Shown: piece by piece, positions 12,030-21,859 of the stretch
Position numbering within the stretch: the stretch's first letter is position 1
Layout of the letters: every line of letters begins with the position of its first letter
Assembly (NCBI GenBank): GCA_005281725.1
Contig: SSBO01000012.1
Span: 895,651 to 959,650, forward strand
Length of the DNA: 64,000 nucleotides
Direction of reading: 5' to 3'
Source: Wuchereria bancrofti
Lineage: Eukaryota; Nematoda; Chromadorea; Rhabditida; Onchocercidae
Notes under the pieces: generated by a model
What the model was told of the DNA's origin: nothing
Seen by the model: only the letters and a program-made list of their open reading frames with translations
Database searches by the model: none
Program-made: the position numbers and the translations under genes

Positions 12030-12549
12030 CGGTTTTTTTTTTCAGTACGTTTATGAAATTTTTTTAAATTGCAAGTATATATTCTGTGCTAACTTTTACT
12101 CAAAAAATGATAAGTAAAAGGAAAAAAAGAAAAAAATGGAATTGGAAAAAAGTATGCAAAGTTATAATAACGAAGTGTCATATATTCATCAGAAATAATA
12201 AAAAAACTAGGCTATGAGAAAAAAAACTCAATGTTAGCTTGGAGATATGCTTAAAAGTTAGTTAAAAAAGGATGAAAACAGTAACTTAAAAATAAATTGA
12301 AAAGGGATGAAACAACAAAACTACGCCAAGTATATATAAAAGGAAAGTATACAAAAATTATGGTAAAGAGAAGATATAATAAGTATAATAAGACATAATC
12401 AGTAGTTTCCTTTCCGTTATATGTGTTTAAAATACATAAAAGGAAGAAAGTGCACCTTTACGAAGTTAAATAAGCTGTTGGAAAGGTATTTAATCCATTT
12501 TAGGTTTTTAAGCATTTTCAAAAAATTTACATAATTTGCATAAAGGAGC
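12030..12549 (+). repeat. Duplicon R1, copy 1
   Basis: About 515 bp nearly identical, in direct orientation, to 15900-16409 (both start TTTCAGTACGTTTATGAAA and end TTTGCATAAAGGAGC). The short frames in it are not supported as genes. Confidence 0.85.
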
Positions 12550-12850
12550 TTAATTAAATTACTTTTTTTAATTGAATTAATGCATTTGTTTCAAAATTAT
12601 TCCACAATTCTTATTATTTTGATTATGTTAGTCATCGATAAAATTAACGTTAGCTGAACATTAGCGCCATGAATGATATGTAACTTAAATGAAGTGAGGT
12701 AATATTGCAAACATGAATATGATACTTTCAGGTAATTAAGATGGCATTGATCATAATGTACAGGAAGTTCAATTGATTTTAATGCCAATTCATAAATCAA
12801 ATAAACAATAATAGTTAATGATATTAAAACAATATTTAATTAATTAAAAA
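12550..12850 (+). repeat. Duplicon R2, copy 2
   Basis: Direct match to 16950-17258 and inverted match to 10920-11150. It follows R1 directly here. At the other locus about 540 bp separate R1 from R2. Confidence 0.8.
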
Positions 12851-13229
12851 GAAATAACTTAGTGTCAAGAGAATATTTAAAAGTTTTCATTTGAAGTTAA
12901 AAAAACTTAACATGGTGATATTCTTCTTAAACTAAAATATCTAAAATATCATTATGAACATCTATTTGCTTCAAAAGTTAATAAATGTACAATCGCTCAT
13001 TGTTAAGTTATTAGTTTTGCTATTCCTCAAAAGTCAACGCTATTATCTTTCAAGATGTAGCAGAAATTTTTGTAATACAAAATTTGATAGCTCAATTCAG
13101 AAGAAAATCAAGAGATTTACTTCCGAAATTCAGATCGCAAAAGATCTCAAAGAAAAGAATATACTATCTTATAATTAAATCCTGTTAATTCCTATCAAAA
13201 CACAAGTAATGATAAATTGTTATCGCTGG

Positions 13230-13561
13230 TCAAAAAGCGCTTTTCATTGTTATACGTTCTATTCGTTTTGTTCTTCCTTTTTCCATCCAACTCGAGAAAT
13301 TTATAAAATAGAACAAAAGGATTCCAATGTCGAATTATAAAAAGCGCCACTTTTTCCATCTTCAACCATTATAATTAGTTCGGTCATTGTTTTTCTTTTC
13401 TTAATTTTCAAGAAAATTCTCCTAGTTAAATCCTGTTAATTTCTGTCAAAATTTGCTCGCCGATCTTTCTCGACAGAGCTTCGAAAGTTATTACTCCTAA
13501 ATAATGTAGTAATTACGAGTAAAACTTTAGGAATTATAAGCTATAATACTACTGATTTGAT
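13230..13561 (+). promoter_or_regulatory. Copy B 5' region with TATA-like box
   Basis: TATAAAAAG lies at 13336-13344 in the conserved block GTCGAATTATAAAAAGCGCC, and ACTTTAG|GAATT lies about 31 nt before the ATG as a possible SL acceptor. The same elements occur upstream of copies A, C and D. Confidence 0.4.
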
Positions 13562-14194
13562 ATGACAAAGTTGTTGGTACATCTTGCTTTCATCATTTAT
13601 TGTGGTGGCCAAGCTGCCAACCAAAATGCAGCGATGCAAGCTGGAAATGGTATGCATCTTACCTTTTTGTCACAGGTATGTATATTATAAAATACAAGTC
13701 TAGGTATGTGCTCTGTGCATTCTGTAATTCTGAAACGGAATACGTTTAATTTGTGTGAATAGTGTGAATTACTTTATTACTCGATTATTTTGATAAAAAA
13801 TTTGAAGTAATTCTCGTGGGTTGATAAGTTAAGATAACAGTAATCATTTCAAATTAACTCAAAAGTTCTGCAATGTTAGACAGATATTCTCCGACATCAA
13901 TTTTAGGCGCGGAGATTAACACAGGTTATAAAATTGACGAGTTATGGGATGATTGCTCATTAATACAAACAGCGCAAGTGGAAGAATGTATGTTCATTTT
14001 ATAAAGAATTGATTTATTAACACTTTTCAATTTTGAATAATTGATTTTAATTCTGGAAGAAATGAATTTACATAATTATTTTTATGACTGCAGCAGTACT
14101 GTCGAATTGTGATAGGATGGAAAATGGAAGAGTGTCTATCTTGGAAGAGAAACCATTGCTGTTTGTGCGAAACACTCTTAGTTTGATAAAGTGA
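13562..14194 (+). CDS. Small secreted family protein, copy B (89 aa)
   Basis: Exons 13562-13649, 13907-13987 and 14094-14194, with donors G|GTATGC and T|GTATGT and acceptors TTTTAG and CTGCAG. All phases fit and give 89 residues ending in TGA. Residues 1-19 are a signal peptide (MTKLLVHLAFIIYCGGQAA). The mature protein begins near NQNAAMQAGN, then has INTGYKIDELWDDCSLIQTA and SVLSNCDRMENGRVSILEE, ending NTLSLIK. It carries two cysteines after the signal peptide (DDC, NC), whereas the other copies have Asp-Asp at the first site. It is the clearest plus-strand copy. Nothing in it matches a family I know. Secretion is inferred; the function is open. Confidence 0.6.
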
Positions 14195-14904
14195 AGCTAT
14201 TAGAATTGTTAATATGCAAGTGATAAAGATTGATAATCCATTTTAACATTGAAATGATCAGTGTACTAATGAAAGGAATCCGAAAGGCGAAAGTCAAATG
14301 AAAAAGAAATATTGTCATTTTATAAGAGAAATAGTAAATGATAAAATCTGAAATTTTTGTCATGGAGAAAATGTTTCTTCGTGGAAAAAGCGGACTTATC
14401 TGTTTTTACATGGATTTTACTGATTTTTGAACTTTTTTTTTGAAGTACCTCGAAGAAGAATCAAGAATTTTAACCGTAGAATATGCAAATAATAAAGATT
14501 GATAATTACATTTCAACATTTTTGAAATCAAGAATTTTGACTATAGAGGAACAAAATTTTCAGTGTGAAGCATCAGATAATCTTGAAAACTAATTTAATT
14601 TGAGTTGTTTCATGCAAAAATTTTATAACGTTTCTTATAATCGAATGCATTCCATAAAAATTAAATGTTTAAAAGGACTATTTGAGAAGATTTGTTCATC
14701 AGGCATAAATCATCCTCATGGTTGGAATTGTGCAAATTGGTAATGTTTAGAAAATACGAATTACAAGTGGGAAGAAAAAAGGACTATATTTAACAGCAAC
14801 TAAAGCGTAATATTTCTGAATTAGATATTATTGAAAGCTATTTGCTAATTTATATAATAATAATGTCAACTTATTTATTCGGATTTAAACTAAATATCAA
14901 AAAA
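14195..14904. other. 3' flank of copy B
   Basis: Part of the duplicated unit: the first 200 bp after the stop match the 3' flank of copies C and D. Diverged echoes of the same flank recur at about 14480-14530. No gene seen. Confidence 0.5.
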
Positions 14905-15600
14905 CAGCATCGAATCTTATAACTTTACTTAATATATTTTTGTGTTCATCTGTCGCATTGGTTTCTTTCATCTACCTCCGCTAATACATTTAAATAAAAA
15001 AAAAGAAATGCAGTAAGTAAGTAAAGTAAGTTAAAAAAGCATGCAAAAGTAATTGTAGAAACTCACAGCAACTATGACTAGCAAAAAGACATTGATAATG
15101 CAGAAAACGAAATTAAAATAAATGGATTTGTCGATAATCAAAGAAGTGATCAATTAGCTTTTCGTAAATTTCTACAAACGTAGGATGAAGGTAATTTGCT
15201 TAGTAATTAATTTGATATATGATATTTTGTAGGTTCCCAACTTTCCAAAAAAGGTGATATTTTCTATTTTCTGATATTTTCATACATTCTAATTGCACAA
15301 ATGGCATACTAATATAATAGATAAAAGATTTGACATTCTGTAACAGTTTTAGTTGAGAACTGAAACTGAAAAATATTCTAGTTATGTCGATTTATAACTC
15401 AGAGCATAACAAAACGTGGAAAACATTGAAATTCCATCCAAAAACTTACTCATTCGACAATACCGCCTATAAGTTGCTTCGGAATAAATAGAACGCAGAA
15501 ATTTTCTAGAAAAGTTTGATGACATTCATTGCAAGTAAGTTTCGTATCAATTTTATGAAGCGACGGTTTTTTGAATTTATGCTTTTTTTGATGCAAAAAA
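14905..15600 (+). repeat. Duplicon R3, copy 1, with conserved short frames
   Basis: About 700 bp nearly identical to 19370-20069. Over about 150 bp (from TATTCTAGTTATGTCG to GGAATAAATAGAACGC) I see no difference. It holds protein-like open frames on both strands: plus, a 35-codon frame starting MSIYNSEHNK and ending LLRNK; minus, a frame with LTCNECHQTF that resembles the first half of a C2H2 zinc finger. Plus-strand FVDNQRSDQLA also recurs in both copies. It may be a relic of a coding sequence; none is complete. Confidence 0.6.
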
Positions 15601-15898
15601 AAAAAGTTGCAATTTGTTAAATGAATGAATTATTGCGCCATATGAAAATGCAATTAATAAATGAAAATGTATGATTAATTTTTACTGCTTATACCTGAAA
15701 TAGCGGAAAAAAATATATTATAAAATCTTAATATCAGATTACGGAAGCGTCAATTCATGTTTTAAATGGATTCAAATGAAATATATTTCAAATTTGTAAC
15801 TTTTCATTCAATTAATTGTTTGAAAAAAAAATCAAAAAAATATATCAAAATAGTAAATTGGGAAAGCGATGCTAAAAATTCAAAAAATTTATTTTTTT

Positions 15899-15899
15899 N
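15899..15899. other. Single-N contig join
   Basis: One N inside a T homopolymer exactly at the border between R3 flank and duplicon R1 copy 2. The local order may be an assembly choice. Confidence 0.8.
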
Positions 15900-16409
15900 T
15901 TTTTTTTTTCAGTACGTTTATGAAATTTTTTAAATTGCAAGTATATTCTGTGCTAACTTTTACCCAAAAATGATAAAAGGAAAAAAAGAAAAAAATGGAA
16001 TTGGGAAAAAGTATGCAAAGTTATAATAACGAAGTGTCATATATTCATCAGAAATAATAAAAAAACTAGGCTATGAGAAAAAAAAACTCAATGTTAGCTT
16101 GGAGATATGCTTAAAAGTTAGTTAAAAAAGGATGAAAACAGTAACTTAAAAATAAATTGAAAAGGGATGAAACAACAAAACTACGCCAAGTATATATAAA
16201 AGGAAAGTATACAAAAATTATGGTAAAGAGAAGATATAATAAGTATAATAAGGCATAATCAGTAGTTTCCTTTCCGTTATATGTGTTTAAAATACATAAA
16301 AGGAAGAAAGTGCACCTTTACGAAGTTAAATAAGCTGTTGGAAAGGTATTTAATCCATTTTAGGTTTTTAAGCATTTTCAAAAAATTTACATAATTTGCA
16401 TAAAGGAGC
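15900..16409 (+). repeat. Duplicon R1, copy 2
   Basis: Direct, near-identical match to 12030-12549, with small indels in A runs. Confidence 0.85.
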
Positions 16410-16949
16410 ATGGAAATGAAGCAAAAAAGTGACATCTCTATTGAAATTCGTCGTCCACTATAAAAACTGGCATTCAAATTAAATAAATAGCCAGAAGATA
16501 TGAAAATTTTGTGTTGCACCTGCTATCAGTCATTACTAATAGCACTACTATTATTTAGCAAATTAGTTGTGTAGCGCAGGTGTGCGTGCAAGTGTGCACG
16601 CATATGAGTGTAAGCATATTTCTAACTTGTCAACTGCTAACAATTTTGATGTCATTTCTGAGATTATCACACGGTAAGTAAATCAAGGGTTGGATTTATT
16701 TTCATCTATGGCACTATTCTTTATCTTCCTAAAAATAACTCTTAAAAAAGAATTGAAATATATTATTGCTTTTTTTAAAAATTAAGCAGTTTAGTTTAAT
16801 TTCAAACAAAATGAAATTTTTGTAAAAATATCAAATTAAGAAAAAGGATGGAAGAAAGATCACCAATTTACTTACAAAAACTATGGTACTAAAACATGTT
16901 TTACCAACAAACGTTGAAATGCCATGAAATTTGGGAAGGTTTTATGGTA
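16410..16949. other. About 540-bp segment present only in the second R1-R2 unit
   Basis: At 12549 duplicon R1 runs straight into R2 (GGAGC|TTAATTAAATTA). Here the same two ends are separated by about 540 bp (ATGGAAATGAAG ... TTATGGTACC). It contains a short GTGTGCGTGC-type microsatellite near 16575. There is no obvious target-site duplication or terminal repeat, so it could be an insertion here or a deletion there. No gene seen. Confidence 0.6.
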
Positions 16950-17258
16950 CCTTAATTAAATTAGTTTTTTTAATTGAATTAATGCATTTGTTTCAAAATT
17001 ATTCCACAATTCTTATTATTTTAATTATGTTAGTCGTCGATAAAATTAACGTTAGCTGAACATTAGCGCCATGAATGATATGTAACTTAAATGAAGTGAG
17101 GTAATAATCCAAACATGAATATGATCCTATCAGGTAATTAAGATGGCATTGATCATGATGTACAGAATGTTCAAATGATTTTAATGCCAATTCATAAATC
17201 AAATAAACAATAATAATTAATGATATTAAAACAATATTTAATTAATTAAAAAGAAATA
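16950..17258 (+). repeat. Duplicon R2, copy 3
   Basis: Direct match to 12550-12850. It is then interrupted by the block carrying the SL-like unit. The sequence GTCAAGAGAATATTTAAAAG occurs on both sides of that block (about 17281 and 17580), as if the block had been inserted with a duplication. Confidence 0.75.
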
Positions 17259-17352
17259 ACATTGTCGCTGGAAAACGAGCTGTCAAGAGAATATTTAAAA
17301 GATTTTCAATTTGTAAGATATTAAAAAAATCTTTAACAATTTCATTTATATT

Positions 17353-17572
17353 TTTAGTCGTCCATTTATAGTGTGGTTGAGGTTTCAGCTCTCTTGTAAT
17401 GTTTAGCGTTTTATAACTGTGTAGCATCCGTGCGATATGTATAATGCGTTATTATGATGTTGATTAGTTTTATGTTAAATAAAGGTTTAATTACCCAAGT
17501 TTGAGGTGTCTACAATCAAAGAAACAGAAAGAACAGTCAAATTTTGTCACAGTTCTAGAAAATCGACGACAA
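17353..17572 (+). ncRNA. Candidate dispersed SL RNA gene with exact SL1
   Basis: Positions 17484-17505 are identical over all 22 nt to the canonical nematode SL1 leader (GGTTTAATTACCC followed by AAGTTTGAG). The leader is followed by GT, as in an SL RNA at its splice donor. TACC can pair with GGTG across the donor, the position of the conserved first stem, though the pairing is weaker than in known SL RNAs. AAATTTTG at 17539-17546 could be the Sm site, 56 nt into the RNA. Just after it TTTGTC can pair with GACAAA. Upstream, CCGTGCGATATGTATAATGCG (17428-17448) is conserved with the other copy at 36 nt, fitting a proximal sequence element. Homology between the two copies ends at about 17572, near the expected RNA 3' end. 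Alternative: a retrocopied trans-spliced transcript, or a pseudogene. Confidence 0.55.
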
Positions 17573-17989
17573 ACATAGTGTCAAGAGAATATTTAAAAGT
17601 ATTCATTTAAAATTAGAAAAACTTAACAAGGTGATATTCTTTAAATAAAATATCATGTTCAAAAGTTAATAAATGTACAATTGCTCATTGTTAAGTTACT
17701 AGTTTTGCTATTCCTCAAAAGTCAACGCTATTATCTTTCAAGATGTAGCAGAAATTTTTGTAATACAAAGATAGCTCAATTCAGAAAAAAATCAAGAGAT
17801 TTACTTCCGAAATTCAGATCGCAAAAGATCTCAAAGAAAAGAATATACTATCTTATAATTAAATCCTGTTAATTCCTATCAAAAAACAATAATGACAAAT
17901 TATTGTCACTGGTCAAAAAGCATTTTTTGTCGTTCTACGTTTTACTAAGTTTTTTCTCCCTTTTTCCATCCAATTTGAGAAATTTGGAA

Positions 17990-18243
17990 AATAGAGCAAA
18001 AGGATTCCAATGTCGAAGTATAAAAAGCGCCACTTTTTCCATCTTCAACCATTATAATTAGTTCGGTCATTCTTTTTCTTTTCTTAATTTTCAAGAAAAT
18101 GCTCTTAATTAAATCCTGTTAATTTCCATCAAAACTTGCTCGCCGATCTTTCTCGACAGAGCTTCGAAAGTTATTACTCCAAATAATGTAGTAATTACGA
18201 GTAAAACTTTAGGAATCATAAATTATAATACAACTAATTTGAT
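17990..18243 (+). promoter_or_regulatory. Copy C 5' region with TATA-like box
   Basis: TATAAAAAG lies at 18019-18027 in the same block as for A, B and D. ACTTTAG|GAATC is about 31 nt before the ATG. Confidence 0.35.
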
Positions 18244-18819
18244 ATGACAAAGTTGTTGGTACATCTTGCTTTCATCATTTATTGTGGTGGCCAAGCTGCC
18301 AACCAAAATGCAGCGACAAGTGAAATGGTATGCATCTTCCTTTTTGTCAGGTATATATATTATAAATACAAGTCTAGGTTTGCTCTGTGCATTCTGTAAT
18401 TCGAAGAATACGTATGGAATAGTTGAATACTTATTACTGATTATTGATAAAAAATTGATACAATTAGATAACAGTAATCATTTCAAGTTATTTCAAAAGT
18501 TCTGCAATGTTAATCAGATATTCCCTGGCAACAATTTCAGCCGCGGAGATTATCACAGGTTATAAAATTGACAAGTTATGGGATGATGACTCATTAATAC
18601 AAACAACGCAAGTGGAAGAGTGTATGTTCATTTCATAAAGAATTGATTTATTAGCACCTTTCAATTTTGAATAATTAATTTCAATTCTGGATAATTCATA
18701 ATTGCTTTTATGATTGCAGCAATGTTGTGAATTGTGATAGAATGGAAAATGGAAGAGTGTCTATTTTGGAAGAGAAAGCATTGCTGTTTGTGCGAAACAC
18801 TCTTAATTTGATAAACTGA
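18244..18819 (+). pseudogene. Small secreted family, copy C, damaged
   Basis: Exon equivalents are 18244-18327, 18541-18621 and 18720-18819. The signal peptide (MTKLLVHLAFIIYCGGQAA) is intact. Relative to copy B exon 1 has lost a net four bases after NQNAA, so the usual donor (GAAATG|GTATGC) puts exon 2 out of frame. An upstream donor (ACAA|GTGAAA, 18319) would restore it. In exon 3 a single missing base relative to copy D (CAATGTTGTGAATTG against CAATGTTGCTGAATTG) creates TGA at 18728-18730, removing the last 30 residues. Otherwise it is almost identical to copy D in inverted orientation. Recent inactivation, allelic difference or an assembly error are all possible. Confidence 0.6.
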
Positions 18820-19369
18820 AACTATTAGAATTGTTAATATGCAAGTGATAAAGATTGATAATCTATTTTAACATTGAAAAGATCAGTGTACTAATGAAAG
18901 GAATGCGAAAGGCGGAAGTCAGATGAAAAAAAAAGAAAAAAAAAACAAATTCGTATATTTTCATTTTATAAGAGAAATAGTAAATGGTAAAACCTGAAAT
19001 TATTGTGCATATAATGGAAAAATGTTTCTTTGTGGAAAAAGCTAACATCTTTGACTTATCAGTTTGATTTTAACTGATTTTTTGATTTTTTTTTAATATT
19101 TCGAAGAAGAATCTCATAAATTCAATATGCTAAAACAATTATTTCACACATTTTTGAAATAAGTTCTTGCTATAAAATTCGTGTAAGATAATTTGAAATG
19201 TTTACAAATTAACGAACGGAAAGAAAAAGAATCTATATTTAACAAGCAATCATGGAAGAGGACTTATCGAATGCGTAAGTATTTCTGAATTAGATATTAT
19301 TGAAAGCTATTTGCTAATTTCATAATAATAATATTCAGCTTTTTCATTGGATTTAAATTTAATATCAGA
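18820..19369. other. 3' flank of copy C (left arm of an inverted repeat)
   Basis: The part up to about 19100 is the reverse complement of about 20190-20457 beside copy D. After that it is AT-rich with no recognisable gene. Confidence 0.6.
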
Positions 19370-20069
19370 AAACAGCATGGAATCTTATAACTTTACTATA
19401 TTTTTGTGTTCATCTGTCGCATTGATTTCTTTCATCTACCTCCGCTAATACATTTAAATAAAAAAAAAGAAATGCAGTAAGTAATAAGTAAGTTAAAAAA
19501 GCATGCAAAAGTAATTATAAAAACACACAGCAACTATGACTAGCAAAAAGACATTGATAATGCAGAAAACAAAATTAAAATAAATGGATTTGTCGATAAT
19601 CAAAGAAGTGATCAATTAGCTCTTCGTAAATTTCTACAAACGTAGAATGAAGGTAATTTGCTTAGTAATTAATTTGATATGTGATATTTTGTAGGTTTCC
19701 AACTTTCCAAAAAAGGTGATATTTTCTATTTTCTGACATTTTCATACATTCTAATTGCACAAATGGCATACTAATATGATTATATGATAAAAGATTTGAC
19801 CTTCTGTAACAGTTTTAGTTGAGAACTGAAACTGAAAAATATTCTAGTTATGTCGATTTATAACTCAGAGCATAACAAAACGTGGAAAACATTGAAATTC
19901 CATCCAAAAACTTACTCATTCGACAATACCGCCTATAAGTTGCTTCGGAATAAATAGAACGCAGAAATTTTCTAGAAAAGTTTGATGACATTCATTGCAA
20001 GTAAGTTTCGTATCAATTTTATGAAGCGACGGTTTTTTGAATTTATGCTTTTTTTGATGCAAAAAAAAA
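19370..20069 (+). repeat. Duplicon R3, copy 2
   Basis: Near-identical, direct copy of 14905-15600, ending abruptly at the N at 20070 within an A run. Carries the same short frames on both strands. Confidence 0.85.
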
Positions 20070-20070
20070 N
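20070..20070. other. Single-N contig join at the centre of the inverted repeat
   Basis: One N separates R3 copy 2 from sequence leading into the inverted copy D arm. The join is not supported by continuous sequence, so the head-to-head arrangement of C and D needs checking. Confidence 0.8.
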
Positions 20071-20457
20071 TATAAGAACTTATGTCTGAACAAATGTGCT
20101 CAAATAATTGTTTTACATATTGAATTTTTATGAGAAGCATTATTGGCTTATAAGAAACCGTTGAAATATTAAGAAAAAAAAAAAAAACCTCAAAAAATTG
20201 TTAAAATCAAACTGATAAGTCAAAGATGTTAGCTTTTTCCACAAAGAAACATTTTTCCATTATATGCACAATAATTTCAGGTTTTACCATTTACTATTTC
20301 TCTTATAAAATGAAAATATACGAATTGTTGTTTTTTTTTTCTTTTTTTTTCATCTGACTTCCGCCTTTCGCATTCCTTTCATTAGTACACTGATCTTTTC
20401 AATGTTAAAATATGATTATCAATCTTTATCACTTGCATATTAACAATTCTAATAGTT

Positions 20458-21062
20458 TCAGTTTATCAAATTAAGAGTGTTTCGCACAAACAGCAATGCT
20501 TTCTCTTCCAAAATAGACACTCTTCCATTTTCCATTCTATCACAATTCAGCAACATTGCTGCAATCATAAAAGCAATTATGTCCAAAATTGAAAGGTGCT
20601 AATAAATCAATTCTTTATGAAATGAACATACACTCTTCCACTTGCGTTGTTTGTATTAATGAGTCATCATCCCATAACTTGTCAATTTTATAACCTGTGA
20701 TAATCTCCGCGGCTGAAATTGTTGCCAGGGAATATCTGATTAACATTGCAGAACTTTTGAAATAACTTGAAATGATTACTGCTATTTTATCATTTTAACT
20801 TATCAGCCCATAATCACGTTGTGCTGCAAAACTAAGCTTAAGTGGCATTCGAACTGAAGTTGCTTCCATCGTCAATTCTTGGAATATAACAGAATGCACA
20901 GAACACACACCTAAACTTGTATTTCATAATATTATATACCTGGAAGAGAAGTGAAGAAAAGGAATGATGCATACCTACTACAACTGGTCCTTGTGCGGCT
21001 TGGTTGGCAGCTTGGCCACCACAATAAATGATGAAAGCAAGATGTACCAACAACTTTGTCAT
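20458..21062 (-). CDS. Small secreted family protein, copy D (89 aa)
   Basis: Minus-strand exons 21062-20975, 20712-20632 and 20558-20458. Donors are G|GTATGC and T|GTATGT; acceptors are TTTCAG and TTGCAG. All phases fit and give 89 residues. Signal peptide MTKLLVHLAFIIYCGGQAA, then a variable segment NQAAQGPVVV, then AEIITGYKIDKLWDDDSLIQ, and NCDRMENGRVSILEEKALLF to the stop after NTLNLIN. Against copy B about nine codons change the amino acid and about four are silent, so selection on the protein is weak or diversifying rather than strongly purifying. Introns and 5' flank are as similar as the exons, which points to recent duplication. Function unknown; secretion inferred. Confidence 0.6.
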
Positions 21063-21290
21063 ACCAAATTAGTTGTATTATAGTTTATGATTCCTAAAGT
21101 TTTACTCGTAATTACTACATTATTTGAGAGTAATAACCTTCGAAGCTCTGTCGAGAAAGATCAACGAGCGAGTTTCGATGGAAATTAACAGGATTTAATT
21201 AAGAGCATTTTCTTGAAAATTAAGAAAAAAAATGGCCGAACTAATTATAATGGTTGAAGATGGAAAAAGTGGCACTTTTTATACTTCGAC
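21063..21290 (-). promoter_or_regulatory. Copy D 5' region with TATA-like box
   Basis: TATAAAAAG at 21283-21275 (minus), with the same surrounding block as the other copies and the ACTTTAG|GAATC site near the ATG. Confidence 0.4.
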
Positions 21291-21489
21291 ATTGGAATCC
21301 CTTTGCTCTATTTTCCAAATTTCTCAAATTGAGTGGAAAAAGGGAGAAAAAACTTAGTAAAACGTAGAACGACAAAAAATGCTTTTTGACCAGTGACAAT
21401 AATTTGTCATTATTATTTTTTGATTGTGAAAACAGCTGTAAAAAAAAGTGGAGACTTTAAATTTTTTTTATGGGAATTAAAAAAAACTT

Positions 21490-21690
21490 TTGATAGAAAT
21501 TAATGCTTATTGTTTATTTGATTTATTAATTTGCTAGTAATATTAATTGCACTTCTGTATTGTACGATGAATGCCATCTCAATTACCTAAAAGAATTCTA
21601 TTCATGTTTGGATTATTACCTCACCTCATTTAAGTTACATATCATTTACAGCGCTAATATCCAGCTAAATTTAACTTTTTAGATGACTTT
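21490..21690 (-). repeat. Duplicon R2, copy 4 (diverged)
   Basis: Matches 10920-11150 in the same orientation but more diverged; the frame seen in the other copies is broken here (HIIHGANVQ has become HIIYSANIQ). Confidence 0.7.
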
Positions 21691-21859
21691 ATACAACTAA
21701 AATAATAGGAACTGTGGAGTAATTTTGAAAATAATGCACACGAAAAGGATAATTCAATTAAAGTATAATCCCTTGTAAAATAAAAATATATGAGTTCTTG
21801 TTTTTTCCATTTTTTATTTGTTCTTTTTTTAAACAATCTTCAAAAAATTCCTTAAAATC

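Noticed and set aside
12597..12800. 67-codon minus-strand frame repeated at 16999-17202 (DQCHLNYL ... HIIHGANVQLTL) and as a relative at 10962-11153
   Set aside because: It recurs because the DNA is a duplicon. Copies differ mostly by amino-acid changes, the fourth copy is broken, there is no start context or signal, and frames vary between copies.
18266..18565. 99-codon plus-strand frame
   Set aside because: It is a shifted reading through exon 1, intron 1 and exon 2 of copy C, and is not preserved in copies A, B or D.
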